The position numbers and the translations under genes are program-made. Below the pieces are notes generated by a model. It was not told the origin of the DNA, did not search any database, and saw nothing but the letters and a program-made list of their open reading frames with translations. Below are positions 21,620-32,395 of a DNA stretch of 64,000 bases, one piece after another. Origin of the DNA: Rhabdophis nuchalis (lineage: Eukaryota > Chordata > Lepidosauria > Squamata > Natricidae); contig CM077644.1 in the NCBI GenBank assembly GCA_039707465.1, positions 147,072,962-147,136,961 of the forward strand, in the 5' to 3' direction. Each line of letters starts with the position of its first letter. Within the stretch, counting starts at the first letter, position 1.

Positions 21620-22385
21620 GTAAGGAGCCAATTCATTTTTGTGGTGTGTCTCTTAAGTTACATTGATGTCCGAAACACAAAAGAGGAAGGGGGACAAGTT
21701 TCTCAGTGGGAAAGTAGAGAGAAAGCATCATATCTAAGAACAACCTTATTCGGGGTTCATAATGAGTGTGTGCTTTATTTTTGGTATTGTTGTAAAATTT
21801 CAATTAAATTAGAAGATGTGAAATCGTTTGAATACTGGGCAGCTCTATGGAACTGTTAAGCAATATGCTCTTTGACACATTCTAGTTTTGCTTGACCCAA
21901 TCTTGGAAAGATGGTAGGACTAGGCTAATGAAGGGTGGGAACTGCTTAGAGATTGACACATTGACTGCCCATTAATGTAGCAATCCCAAATTATTTCACA
22001 TCCATTTGGCCTTGAAACCAAATGATGTAGGAGATGACCAGGCTCGACAGAAGGGTCAAATGCATCATCAGTCACGAGTTTCTTCATGCCCACAAGAGAT
22101 CTAAGTCCAGCCCACCTTGAATTCCTTATCTACCACCAAATTGCTCTGACTATTAGTAAGTTCAGAGTCTTGTAGAGCACTTAAGCTTGCAATTAATCTT
22201 TTTATCCATTTGAACTGCCTGGATTTCCTGATTTCCCTGGTGCTTGACAAGTACATGGTGGGGCCAGCCAGGACAAAAACTACTTCTGATTCACTTTCAT
22301 TCATTTTTAAATATCACTGAAAGTAAAAATAGATAACATCACCAGTAATTCAGTCATGTCTTCAATATTTCCTCATTTACATTAC
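21620..22385. other. Unassigned region
   Basis: Probably non-repetitive DNA; if 21541-21619 is an exon, this would be intron. No other signals. Confidence 0.35.
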
Positions 22386-22830
22386 ATAGAACATAACATC
22401 CCATACATCCCTTCGCCCGATCCGCTCTCACAGAGAGGGTCTTCTCCGGGTGCCGTCGGCAGGGCAATGCCGGTTGGCAACGCCCAGGGGAAGGGCCTTC
22501 TCTGTGGCAGGCCCAACCCTATGGAACGACCTACCCCCCCGACCTACGCACTACCTCGGACCTCAGCCTCTTCCGCCAACATCTTAAGACATATCTATTC
22601 CAACAAGCTGGCCTGGCATAGCCCCCCGTTTCTGACTTTTTATATATAAATTGTAATTTGCAGGGTTTAAAATGGGTTTTTAGCACGGGTTTAATAATTT
22701 AATATGTTTTTAATGATGTATATTGTTTTTTGTTATGGTTTTAATAATGCCTGTGCGCCGCCCTGGGTCCTAACAAGGAGAAGGGTGGGGTATAAATCCA
22801 AAAATAAAATAAAAAAATAAAAAATAACGA
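22386..22830 (+). mobile_element. LINE 3' end (L2/CR1-like)
   Basis: Coding remnant words match 9149-9397 in reverse (GGGTCTTCTCCGGGTGCC, GAAGGGCCTTCTCTG, TATTCCAACAAGCTGGCC). The 3' UTR has CTGTGCGCCGCCCTGGGTCC and a tail of AAATAAAA units. The coding frame is close to intact over 97 residues, so it is younger than the other tails here. Confidence 0.7.
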
Positions 22831-23549
22831 TGTAATTACTTTTAAAGCAATAATTAGAACATTAAAAATAGTTACTTTTACAGGGTTTAAGGGCATAATA
22901 CTTCAAGTAGAGCCCCTGAAGTTGATGAAGCTACATAGGAATATATCTGATCAATATTAGGAGACATTTAGAAAGTAGGAAAAGTAACAAAGGCAAAAAA
23001 TTGTGAGTGATGGATTCAGCAAGACTTCGTGAGTTACTGGCATTAGTGGTGATATGTCATTTGACTTAATTTCAACCATCAAAATATTTTGGACCTAATA
23101 AGAAGTGAGCACTTCATAATGATCATTAAAATTCAATCATCATAAGAATAGTTTCATATAATAATAGGTCCCAAGAGTGACAGAAAGAGAAATTTATCCT
23201 TCTTTTATCCTAAATCCTTATACAAATTCAGGTTCTCCACATTAAACATGAATATTTAAAATAAATGTAATTGCAAACTGTGAGCAACATATTGTCAAAA
23301 AAATAATTCAATGAAACAGAAGAAATGAGACAATCATATAAAACCTAACTCCTCATTCTAATATGAGGATATTTTATACTTTCTTATAGAAATTTGTGGC
23401 AGGTGAAAATTTAGCCTATCTATTGGTGCTAGTAGAGTTCTTATTTGACAAATAGTAAATGAATTACCTCTCCCTCAAATAACAGGTTTTATATTTGTTG
23501 GGAGATGATAAGCATACATTCCTGCTGTGGAAGATATTCTAACTATCTG
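22831..23549. other. Unassigned region
   Basis: AT-rich sequence with no recognised feature. Confidence 0.4.
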
Positions 23550-24315
23550 GGTAGTTGGGAGGTGGACTCTGATTGGGCAAGTCCATTGGGGTGATTGGAG
23601 CTCAGTCTTGTGGGGTTCTGAGATAAATTTGAATTAGTAACTCTTGAAAAAGTGGATAGGATTTTCCAAAATGTTTTTACCCAGGTCCATGCTGGATGGT
23701 TAAAGCCACAAGAGTAAATGCAGTGGACTCAACTTCTTTGAGAGAGTAAAGCAAAGCTTCAGCCTTGGAGAAAGCTGTGGTCCACTCCTTCCTCAAATTT
23801 GGGTAATTACTGCCTTGTTTCCAACTTTTCCTTTCCAACAATAGTTATAGAGAATCCTGGAGGAAGCAAATTTTCCAGATTCGTTTGATCATACCCATTA
23901 TATAGCTTGATTCTGAGACAGCCAAGTAGGATGTCATGTCCTGCCTCAGTATCACTGCAGGTTTAGATGAAGAGAAACAGAATCTGGCTCAATCCACCAA
24001 GACTGAATACTGCAAATATTAGGGGCCTCTGGATCTGATCATGCCCCATCTTTAGCCGCTGATCGGTTTGCTGTTCTGCATTCAAGTGGTCCTTAAAATG
24101 AGTATTGTGTTAGATCCACAGCTTCTGTTCAAGAGCAGGTGGCTGCTGTGGCCAAGAAGGCTTTGTTCAATTACACCTTATGCACCAGTTGTGCCCGTTC
24201 CTAGATCTGTAGGCCCTTCAGATGGTCATTTACATCCTTGTCAGCATAAAGTTGAAGTGTTGCAATGTGTTCTACAAGGGTCTACTCTCAAAACCATTCA
24301 GAAGCTACAACTGAT
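23550..24315 (+). pseudogene. Decayed LINE RT fragment
   Basis: Around 23800-23870 the translation includes a VSNFSFPTIVIE-like stretch, resembling the RT motif NYRPVSNLPFLSKVIE of L2-type LINEs. Later parts match the region leading to the C-terminal fragment at 24389-24780. Many stops and shifts are present. Boundaries are approximate. Confidence 0.4.
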
Positions 24316-24317
24316 TT

Positions 24318-24370
24318 AATTTAATTATTAGACTTATAAACCGCCCCCTCTCCCCGAAGGGACTCCCCGA
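24318..24370 (-). mobile_element. LINE 3' UTR fragment
   Basis: Short piece with TTATAAACCGCCCCCTCTCC and GAAGGGACTCCCC, a match to the 3' UTR words of 18117-18425. It lies inside the older LINE remnant and points the other way. Confidence 0.4.
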
Positions 24371-24386
24371 ACTGATACCAAATGCA

Positions 24387-24914
24387 ATGGTACAGGTAAG
24401 GATGAGTGTGTCTCAGTGTGCCCATGCTTCACTTTTCTGCAAGGCGTACTGGAAACCAATACATTTTCAGTTCCTATTCAAGGTAATGCTTATTACCTAT
24501 AAAGCTTTTCATGGCATAGAACCTGGCTATCTGAAGGTCCCTTTATCTCCCAGGTTCTGTTTCTATCCAGTAAAAGTTGATGCACTGAGTGCCCCATCTA
24601 TTAAGCAATGCCATCTATTGGAATCAAGGAAGCATGCTTTCTCTATCATGGCACCTACCCTTTGGAATAATGACTGTCCAGAAATCTGTCTGGCTCTCAT
24701 CATACTGGTATTCCAGAATTCCTTGAAAATCTATCCTAGACTCTGGAGTTGGGCGTCTGTTGAATCTCTCCAACTTGTGATTTGTATACTTTTTAGATCT
24801 AATGTTCAGAATGAATCTGAGACCTTCTACCTTGAGTGTTTAATTTTTTTTCTGATATATCTGCCTTTTTGTAACTCTTTTCAATCTCAGGTCATGGCAA
24901 CTTTGCTTTGTTAA
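24387..24914 (+). pseudogene. LINE ORF2 C-terminal fragment (L2/CR1-like)
   Basis: A 175-codon open frame includes KPIHFQFLFKVMLITYKAFH and RKHAFSIMAPTLWNN, the conserved tail of L2/CR1-like LINE ORF2 proteins (a WxPxxxRxxFKxLxxxYKAxHG block, then AFSxxAPxLWN). The RT domain is missing upstream or decayed (23550-24315). The start codon of this frame has no meaning. Confidence 0.65.
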
Positions 24915-25154
24915 GAAGAATATGTTGATTCTGTGCAGTTCTGAAGGTAAATACTCCCTTAGGTTGAGCTCAGTTGCTGGTGACTATGCAGACATACCAT
25001 TGTATGGAAGTGGCTGGAAATTGCTTTTTTCCAAGACATCTCAACCCTGCAGTCTGGTCTACAGTTGGAGTTTGTGGTTGGACATGAAAAGCCCAACCCT
25101 ATTCAGATGTTTTTTCAACCAGCCAAGGACAGCAAGGTGCTGTTAAGGGCTCCC

Positions 25155-25519
25155 TGTCAGTCTCGCGAGTTCCTGCTTCGCTGTCATGGAAACGGGGAGG
25201 GTGGGGGTTTGGGATGAGTGTGTTCTGCTGGTGGACAATGTTGATGTTCGTGTTATCTCCTGTGTAACGGACCTGCATTCCAGGATGGTGAAGACCTGCC
25301 CACCTGATGTTGGAGATGAAAGCATATTGGACAATGCATAGGGGGGGTTTGGGGATTGGGTTGGGCTTAAGCTTAATACTTTCTGTTCGCGCCTAAACTA
25401 ATCATTCTCAGCTTTACTTGGTCTGTACGCTATCGTAACTTAGTAAAAGAAGCCTTTAACATTTCAAAAAAATGTCTAAGTGTGGTCTTTCCTGAGACAA
25501 CGAAGAAGCAGGCCTGACA
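25155..25519 (+). repeat. 5' LTR
   Basis: 365 bp, TGTCAGTCTCGCGAG to GCAGGCCTGACA, with 6-bp inverted ends (TGTCAG/CTGACA). By the self-priming match, transcription should begin at about A25404, giving U3 25155-25403. GCTTAATAC about 30 bases upstream could serve as the TATA-like element. A short upstream ATG at 25472 opens an 8-codon frame ending in TGA before the Gag start. Confidence 0.95.
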
Positions 25520-25532
25520 TTAAGCTGAGAAT
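25404..25532 (+). promoter_or_regulatory. Self-priming pair: R start and primer-binding site
   Basis: ATTCTCAGCTT in the LTR (25404-25414) is the exact complement of AAGCTGAGAAT just inside the element (25522-25532), 2 nt after the LTR. No TGG-type tRNA primer site follows the LTR. In Tf1 and its vertebrate sushi relatives, the first 11 nt of the RNA fold back on the priming site and are cut to prime reverse transcription. The length and position here match that scheme. Confidence 0.8.
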
Positions 25533-25557
25533 CACAAAAAACCAAAAACCTGCCCTG

Positions 25558-28500
25558 ATGTCGGACCCTTCACAAGAGGAGCCTCCGTTGGTAGAGGTCC
25601 TGCCTGAAAACATTTTGGGAGCTGAAGCATCGCATCCTCCTGTTCAAACTGAAGGGATCAGGTCAGTGATGGAAGGTTTGGCTGGCCTAGATCTAAATCT
25701 GGCAGCCGAAGAATCAGTCAAACCTAAACGTTGGTCTGAAGGGGTAGGAATGAGTGGGGTAAACGTCTCCAGACGACGACTTTCCCCAAAGAAAGTCATT
25801 CCGGAGCTCCAAAGAGAGGAGAATGAATTAAGGGAGATGGCTCAGGACTTACTCCGTCAGGCAGATGAGAAGAAATTAGCCCTGGAAAAAATCTGGGGGA
25901 GGGAGGCGGAACGCCAACAGGCAAGAGGTTCACAGGCAGCTCCGGGGGGGCGAAGCAGGGTTTCAACACCCTCCCCCCCTCCTCAAGCCGGCAGGGAATT
26001 ACGGAGAGAGACAGCTTCTGCCAGGCAAAGCAGGAGAGCAACGCCCTCCCCCCCCCCTCAGGCTGGAAGGGAAGCCAACCCCATTAACCCCCGCCGACTT
26101 GCTAAACTGCCTCCTTTGGGTGTGAAATATAATGGAAGTGCCGACAAACTGGCGTTTTTTCTAATTCACGTCGATAATTTCATGCAGTTTTACGCAGCTG
26201 ATATGGATGATGAAATCAAAATCAGAATTGTATCTATGACCTTAGAAGATCAAGCTTCTGATTGGTTGGTTTCTTTGCATAATTGCCATTCACCAGCATT
26301 GCGTGACTTTGATCGCTTTATGAATGCTCTTAGAAGGCGTTTTGAAGACCCCCGTGTGCAGAGGAAAGCAAAAATGAAACTAAAATGTTTGCAACAGGGG
26401 GACATGTCTATTCAGGCTTACACTCAGATTTTTCAACAGCTATCAGTGTTTATGACTGGTTATTCTGAACAAGCCCTGATGGATATTTATGTTGATGGGC
26501 TGAATAAGGATATTTATCAAACATGTGTGAACAGATTTCGTCCAGAGACTTTGAATGACTGGATAGATTTAGCTTCGGATGTTGAATTGGATCAAGCACA
26601 TTTACAAGATCCAGGCCGCTTGGAGAGAAAAACACAGGAAGATAGCCCCAAATCTCACCCACCTGCGAGGGAGAAAAGCATTCAAAAGGGGGAGGGGAGA
26701 CCAACCCAACCTCGTTCAGGCAGCTGTTATCGCTGTGGCAAGGAGGGGCACTGGGCAGACAAATGCCGGTCAAAACCAATTCCACGCCCACCTTCTTCTT
26801 CGGACCGGAAACAGCCCAAGACACCAACTGTGCGCGCCAGGCCGGCTATGAGTGGAATGGAGCCCATCAATCTTCCTGTTGACCAGCCCTCCCCGGAACC
26901 CGATGATTGGGAAGCGTCTTCAGACTCTTCTGACGACAACTTGGTGAGTCATCACTCCGGGCCCCTTTATATTAATTTAATGCTTTTAGCTCCATCTACT
27001 GGGCGTACATGCAATGTGCAGGCTCTCATTGATTCTGGGTGTTCGAAAACTCTCATAAGCCAAGACATAGTGGATAAAATGGGTTTCCACCTTAAACCCT
27101 TAAAAACTCCCATAGCCTTTTGCCAAATGGATGGTTCTGTAGCTGGGGGTACCCCAGCATCTTTTATCACCGAACCAATTCATGTCTCTATAGGCACGGG
27201 CCATACTGAGACCATCAACTTTATTGTAACTGCCATTGCCGATAATGATGTAATTTTGGGGGTCAATTGGCTTCGCAAATGGAATCCTATTATAAACTGG
27301 AAGGAAAGTTGGGTACGCATACCTTTAACCCTACCAGAACACACCTCTCTTCCATCAGAAGTTGATCAACCACCCCCCCATGTTGAATCTGCTGCACCTT
27401 TATTGGGTTTCCCATCACCCGAATCCATACCAGGCGAGGAGAAAATTCCCAAAGAATATTGGGACCTAAAGGATGCTTTCAGTGAAAGATCTTGTGATTC
27501 CCTTCCTCCTCATAGGGCTACTGACTGTTCAATTGATTTTCTTCCTGGGGTTCAATTACCCAAACCTCGTATATACTCCATGACCCCGCGGGAGATGGAG
27601 GAATTACGTAAATTCATCGATAAAAACCTTCAAAGAGGTTTCATTGAACCGGCTAGGCCCCGTGTGGCCGCACCGGTTATGTTTAGAGAAAAAAAAGATG
27701 GTACTCTACGATTGATACAGGACTATTCATATCTCAACACCATTTGTGAACACAATATTTACCCCCTTCCGCTCATGAAAGACATGCTGGCTCACCTGGC
27801 TACCGGTAAGATTTTTACAAAATTGGACTTACGTGAAGCCTATTACAGAGTCAGGATTAAAGAGGGGGACGAATGGAAAACAGCTTTTAACTGTCCACTC
27901 GGGTGTTTCCAATTCAAAGTCCTACCTTTCGGTCTTCAAGGTGCTCCTTCGGTGTTCATGCAATTAATAAACGAGGTTCTCCACGAGCACCTTTACAAGG
28001 GAGTAATTGTTTACATTGATGACATAGTCGTCTACTCGCAAACACATGACGAGCACATTAAACTGGTGCGCTCCGTGTTAAACAAGTTGCGTTCCGCTGA
28101 ACTTTATGCCAAACTTTCTAAGTGTGAGTTTCACCAGGACAGAATTGACTATTTAGGTTACCGCATCTCCTCTGAGGGAATAGAAATGGATCCTGCTAAA
28201 GTCAAGGCGGTAACGGAGTGGGCCCCTCCCCGTACCCGTAAACAATTGCAAAGTTTTTTGGGATTTGCAAATTTTTACCGCCAATTTATTCCGTCATTCG
28301 CTGATATTGCCTTGCCCATTACGAACCTTCTGAAAACAAAAGGAGAAGGCAAACCTCGTCCAGGAACCCCTCTCAAATGGACGATGGAGTGTCAAGCCGC
28401 TTTCGAAAAGCTAAAAAGGTTGTTTGCGGCTGAGCCTGTTCTCAAACACCCCGATGTGAATTCCCCATTTGTAATTCAGGCAGATGCAAGTGATGTCGCG

Positions 28501-30354
28501 GTGGGAGCAGTCCTTTTACAGCTCAATCAGCAAGGCCAATTACAACCATGCGCTTACACCTCTCGGAAACTCACTGCGTCCGAACGTGGTTGGGCGATTT
28601 GGGAAAAAGAAGCTTTTGCTGTTCGGTGGGCTCTCATGACTTGGCGTCATTTTCTTGAGGGTGCCCCGCATCCTTTCGAGGTCTGGACAGACCATAAAAA
28701 CTTGGAAGCTCTTACCTCCTCTCGGAAATTGTCCCCAAGGCAACTTCGTTGGGCTCACTTTTTCCATCGTTTCAATTTCCACCTCAAATACATCCCTGGG
28801 GGCAAAAACTTCATGGCTGATGCGCTTTCCAGATTGCCTCAGTATGATGTCTCTAAACTCACCGTTGTACAACCCATCATGCCACTCACTTTACCTGCTT
28901 CTCCGGTGTCTACTTTAACCCAAACTACTGTTCAAACTACTCCACCTGCTGACCTGATTGCTCGTATAAAGGAGGAATTACTTACTGATGATTGGTATTC
29001 GACTCACTCAGGTGATTGTACTACCAGAGATGATCTTCCCTGGATTGGCTCGAAGATCTATGTTCCTGCTACTTTGCGTCCTTTTGTCTTGCAACGCGCA
29101 CACGACTCACGTTTGGCTGGCCATTTCGGTTTCGTTAAGACTATTCATCTTGTCAAGAGACAATTCTGGTGGCCTTCAATGAAGAAAGATGTCGAATCGT
29201 ATATTGCCAGTTGCCCTGTATGTGCGGTTTCAAAACGGGCGCCGGGCAAGCCTCAGGGTCTTCTCCAGTCTGTAGCTGCGCCGGAAAGGCCTTGGAAGGA
29301 AATTTCAATGGACTTTATAGTTGATCTTCCACCCAGTCAGGGTTATACCGTTATCTGGGTAGTTACCGATCTCTTTTCTAAACAAGTTCATTTTGTCCCC
29401 TGTACTAAAATTCCTTCTTCTAAAACTCTAGCCCGCCTGTTCGTTTCTCATATCTATCGTTCTCATGGCGTCCCGCAACGCATCATCTCCGATAGAGGAA
29501 CACAATTTACTTCCCATTTTTGGAAGGAGTTTTTGAGACTGATTGGCTCCGCCCAGAGCTTAAGCTCCGCCTACCACCCTCAGACGAATGGATCTTGTGA
29601 AAGGGTTAATTCCGTTCTCGAACAATACTTACGTTGTTTTATTAATTTTCAACAAGATGATTGGGCTGATCTTCTCGTACATGCCGAGGTGGCGTATAAT
29701 AACTCTGTTCACTCTAGTACGAATATGACCCCCTTTAAAATCATCTACGGACAGGACTTTGTACCCATTCCCGAACTGCCTCACGACTCGACGACAGTTC
29801 CCTCTTTAGCTGACTGGTCCTCTAGACTGTCCTCTGTTTGGCCGGTTCTCCGAAAAACTTTGAATGATGCCCATGATTCGCACAAGTTGTACGCTGACAG
29901 GAAACGGGCAGTACCTCCATCCTACAAAGTTGGTGATCAGGTTTATGTGTCTACCAAAAATTTGGATAGTCCCCAAAAATGCAAGAAGCTGGGTCCTAAA
30001 TTTGTTGGTCCTTTCACGATCACAAAAATTATCAGCTCTGTGTCGGTCCGTTTGGATCTCCCCAAGACCTACCGACGACTGTACCCTGTATTCCATGTTC
30101 ATTTACTGAAGCCTGCTCGTACCTCCCATCTTCGCAAAAGATTACCTGCTGCTCCTACACCTACCATGGTTGATGGTCATCAGCATTATGAGGTCCGGGA
30201 CATTTTGGACTCCAGAATCCGCAGAAATAAAACACAGTTCCTGGTCATGTGGAAAGATTTTCCCCCTTCTCATAACGAATGGGTGGATAAAGAGCATCTC
30301 AAAGCTCCTAAACTGGTACGCCAGTTTTATGCCAAATATCCACACAAACCCTGA
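25558..30354 (+). CDS. gag-pol: Gag-Pol polyprotein with C-terminal chromodomain
   Basis: 1,598 residues from the ATG at 25558; the frame is open back to a GTG at 25480 inside the LTR, which I do not accept as the start. Domains in order: Gag with basic/Pro-rich linkers (residues 1-385); CCHC knuckle CYRCGKEGHWADKC (390-403); aspartic protease with DSG (492-494); RT with LDL (D757) and YIDD (819-822); RNase H (QADAS, D976); integrase zinc-binding HHCC domain (from H1182); catalytic D1252, D1312, E1348 (DD35E spacing); chromodomain (about 1544-1598, Y, W and acidic residues present). All catalytic residues are intact. Gag and Pol are in one frame, as in Tf1, so Gag excess must come from processing or turnover rather than frameshifting. 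The chromodomain likely guides integration to marked chromatin. Confidence 0.96.
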   Translation: MSDPSQEEPPLVEVLPENILGAEASHPPVQTEGIRSVMEGLAGLDLNLAAEESVKPKRWSEGVGMSGVNVSRRRLSPKKVIPELQREENELREMAQDLLRQADEKKLALEKIWGREAERQQARGSQAAPGGRSRVSTPSPPPQAGRELRRETASARQSRRATPSPPPQAGREANPINPRRLAKLPPLGVKYNGSADKLAFFLIHVDNFMQFYAADMDDEIKIRIVSMTLEDQASDWLVSLHNCHSPALRDFDRFMNALRRRFEDPRVQRKAKMKLKCLQQGDMSIQAYTQIFQQLSVFMTGYSEQALMDIYVDGLNKDIYQTCVNRFRPETLNDWIDLASDVELDQAHLQDPGRLERKTQEDSPKSHPPAREKSIQKGEGRPTQPRSGSCYRCGKEGHWADKCRSKPIPRPPSSSDRKQPKTPTVRARPAMSGMEPINLPVDQPSPEPDDWEASSDSSDDNLVSHHSGPLYINLMLLAPSTGRTCNVQALIDSGCSKTLISQDIVDKMGFHLKPLKTPIAFCQMDGSVAGGTPASFITEPIHVSIGTGHTETINFIVTAIADNDVILGVNWLRKWNPIINWKESWVRIPLTLPEHTSLPSEVDQPPPHVESAAPLLGFPSPESIPGEEKIPKEYWDLKDAFSERSCDSLPPHRATDCSIDFLPGVQLPKPRIYSMTPREMEELRKFIDKNLQRGFIEPARPRVAAPVMFREKKDGTLRLIQDYSYLNTICEHNIYPLPLMKDMLAHLATGKIFTKLDLREAYYRVRIKEGDEWKTAFNCPLGCFQFKVLPFGLQGAPSVFMQLINEVLHEHLYKGVIVYIDDIVVYSQTHDEHIKLVRSVLNKLRSAELYAKLSKCEFHQDRIDYLGYRISSEGIEMDPAKVKAVTEWAPPRTRKQLQSFLGFANFYRQFIPSFADIALPITNLLKTKGEGKPRPGTPLKWTMECQAAFEKLKRLFAAEPVLKHPDVNSPFVIQADASDVAVGAVLLQLNQQGQLQPCAYTSRKLTASERGWAIWEKEAFAVRWALMTWRHFLEGAPHPFEVWTDHKNLEALTSSRKLSPRQLRWAHFFHRFNFHLKYIPGGKNFMADALSRLPQYDVSKLTVVQPIMPLTLPASPVSTLTQTTVQTTPPADLIARIKEELLTDDWYSTHSGDCTTRDDLPWIGSKIYVPATLRPFVLQRAHDSRLAGHFGFVKTIHLVKRQFWWPSMKKDVESYIASCPVCAVSKRAPGKPQGLLQSVAAPERPWKEISMDFIVDLPPSQGYTVIWVVTDLFSKQVHFVPCTKIPSSKTLARLFVSHIYRSHGVPQRIISDRGTQFTSHFWKEFLRLIGSAQSLSSAYHPQTNGSCERVNSVLEQYLRCFINFQQDDWADLLVHAEVAYNNSVHSSTNMTPFKIIYGQDFVPIPELPHDSTTVPSLADWSSRLSSVWPVLRKTLNDAHDSHKLYADRKRAVPPSYKVGDQVYVSTKNLDSPQKCKKLGPKFVGPFTITKIISSVSVRLDLPKTYRRLYPVFHVHLLKPARTSHLRKRLPAAPTPTMVDGHQHYEVRDILDSRIRRNKTQFLVMWKDFPPSHNEWVDKEHLKAPKLVRQFYAKYPHKP

Positions 30355-30456
30355 CTCTTTTTTCCTTCTCCTCTCTGTTGTTTTGTCTCTCCTTTCTTGT
30401 TTTTCAGGTATAGCCTCTCGTGTGCCTATTGCTGCCCTATATTTCCCGCTGTTCCT

Positions 30457-30470
30457 GGAGGAGGTCCGGA
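30457..30470 (+). promoter_or_regulatory. Polypurine tract candidate
   Basis: GGAGGAGGTCCGGA lies directly before the 3' LTR. It is purine-rich with a two-base interruption, in the right place to prime plus-strand DNA synthesis. Confidence 0.6.
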
Positions 30471-30835
30471 TGTCAGTCTCGCGAGTTCCTGCTTCGCTGT
30501 CATGGAAACGGGGAGGGTGGGGGTTTGGGATGAGTGTGTTCTGCTGGTGGACAATGTTGATGTTCGTGTTATCTCCTGTGTAACGGACCTGCATTCCAGG
30601 ATGGTGAAGACCTGCCCACCTGATGTTGGAGATGAAAGCATATTGGACAATGCATAGGGGGGGTTTGGGGATTGGGTTGGGCTTAAGCTTAATACTTTCT
30701 GTTCGCGCCTAAACTAATCATTCTCAGCTTTACTTGGTCTGTACGCTATCGTAACTTAGTAAAAGAAGCCTTTAACATTTCAAAAAAATGTCTAAGTGTG
30801 GTCTTTCCTGAGACAACGAAGAAGCAGGCCTGACA
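30471..30835 (+). repeat. 3' LTR
   Basis: 365 bp and, by direct reading, identical to the 5' LTR. It is followed by the target duplication CTCCC at 30836-30840. Confidence 0.95.
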
Positions 30836-30840
30836 CTCCC

Positions 30841-31869
30841 ACACATCTGTGAATTGTTTCTGAAATGAGTGAAGAAGATGAAGGGGAGAGCAAAAATCTG
30901 GCTATGTTTACCCATGAACTTTCTTTCAGATTATGTAGTCGTTTTTCTATTTCTTTCCTTTCTTTTCCTTGTAGTGGTTTGTGGAACTGCAATATGCTGC
31001 GGAACCCACATTTCTGTCAAGTGATTTATTGTCATGAAATCTTGACATATTTCACATCTTGGCAGGATGTACTTCAGCGTCTGTAGATTTGAGTCACTAG
31101 CTTCAACCTTTCTTCCCACGCCTAGTTAACGCCTCCATACCGCACAGCAGAAATTCTGAGCATGTACACAAATGGTTCACACATTATCCACAAGCACTAG
31201 GTTGTCTAACTGGAATTTCACAACCACCAGTTATCTCTAAGCCACCTCTCCTTTACTGCACCCTTCCACAATAATATTTTATCTTTTTTTAATTTTCTAA
31301 ACATGAAAAACTATATTATTTGCAAAGTGATCTTTAATTACAGGCTTGCTTAATTCAACAGAGTTCTTCAATGCGTAAAAAATGGTCCTGTGAGATTTTA
31401 TTTGCTAAAAGCTTGGCAATAGCCTTATGTATCCATGTGCTCTTTTTAGAATTGGTGTTTTCATACAAACATCTCTTTCTCTTTAAAAATGCAGAACACT
31501 AATTTACAAACAGATCATTTGTGGATGATGAAGGAAAATAAACATGAAGGAGAGTAAACGTTTGGTTGTAAAAGTGAAAACATCAATGTGGTTTTCTCTT
31601 TTGAAAACCAAACAAACAACATTCCAATGTACAACTGTATGTACAGTTGTTAGTTGTTCAATTTCCAGATGTTCTAGGAAAGGAACTGGGAAAAAGAAGA
31701 AGGGAGGATAAAGAACAGGGAGTTTGAACTCCTTGTTCAAAACTCATAAAACATCACTGAACAAAGACAATAGAAAATTCGCATCTGGAGAGATCTGACC
31801 TTTTGTTACAAGACTTCCAGTTAATGTTAAGAGAAAAAATGAGCATTAAAATATTATATATATATATTC
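30841..31869. other. Unassigned region
   Basis: AT-rich sequence with short chance frames; nothing recognised. Confidence 0.4.
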
Positions 31870-31930
31870 CCATTTCTATACCGCACCTATCTCCCCAATG
31901 AGACTCAGGGTGGTGCACAGAAGAATTAAA
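31870..31930 (-). mobile_element. LINE 3' UTR fragment
   Basis: Has TTCTATACCGCACCTATCTC and GAGACTCAGGGTGGTGCACA next to an (AT)n tail at 31855, matching the 3' UTR of 18117-18425. Confidence 0.55.
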
Positions 31931-32099
31931 AACACACTCTACAACAATAGAGGTATGAATGCACCTCTTTCTCTTCTGCATTTATCATTGAACTTCTAGT
32001 GAAGATATTCACAGTATAAGAACCAATACTATATTAGTATTTGTATTAATCTTACTCAACATAAATTACTCTGTACACATTAAGTTTGATTTCAATTCT

Positions 32100-32395
32100 A
32101 ACCCCCGAATTACACACTATCTCAGACCTCCACCTTTTCCGCCAGCGTCTTAAAAAGCACCTATTTCAACAAGCCTAGTATAACCTCCCGTTTATGACTG
32201 TTATTAGCTGTAAATTTTAATTAGGGGGATTTTAAATTGTTTTAGCACAGGGTATGGGTTTAATAGGTTTTTAATAATGGTATTTTGTATATTTGTATTG
32301 TTTTTAAATTTTCCTGTGCGCCGCCCTGGGTCCTTTTTTAGGAGAAGGTGCGGGTTATAAATTCGATAAAATAATAAATAAATAAATAAACCCAG
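32100..32395 (+). mobile_element. LINE 3' end (L2/CR1-like)
   Basis: Coding remnant CTCAGACCTCCACCTTTTCC and TATTTCAACAAGCCTAG, then CCTGTGCGCCGCCCTGGG and AAATAAATAAATAAA. Same family as 22386-22830. Confidence 0.65.

Larger units (their letters stand above)
25155..30835 (+). mobile_element. Complete Ty3/gypsy chromovirus-type LTR retrotransposon
   Basis: 5,681 bp, bounded by two 365-bp LTRs that I read as identical, with TGTCAG...CTGACA ends and an exact 5-bp target duplication CTCCC (25150-25154 and 30836-30840). One uninterrupted Gag-Pol frame fills the interior and ends in a chromodomain. There is no envelope frame. The priming site matches the LTR itself rather than a tRNA, as in the Tf1/sushi group. 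Identical LTRs, an open frame and a perfect duplication all point to a recent insertion that may still be competent. It interrupts otherwise old, decayed repeats. Confidence 0.97.

Noticed and set aside
25480..25557. GTG start for the Gag-Pol frame
   Set aside because: It lies inside the LTR and is not a eukaryotic start. The first ATG, 25558, gives a normal Gag N terminus.
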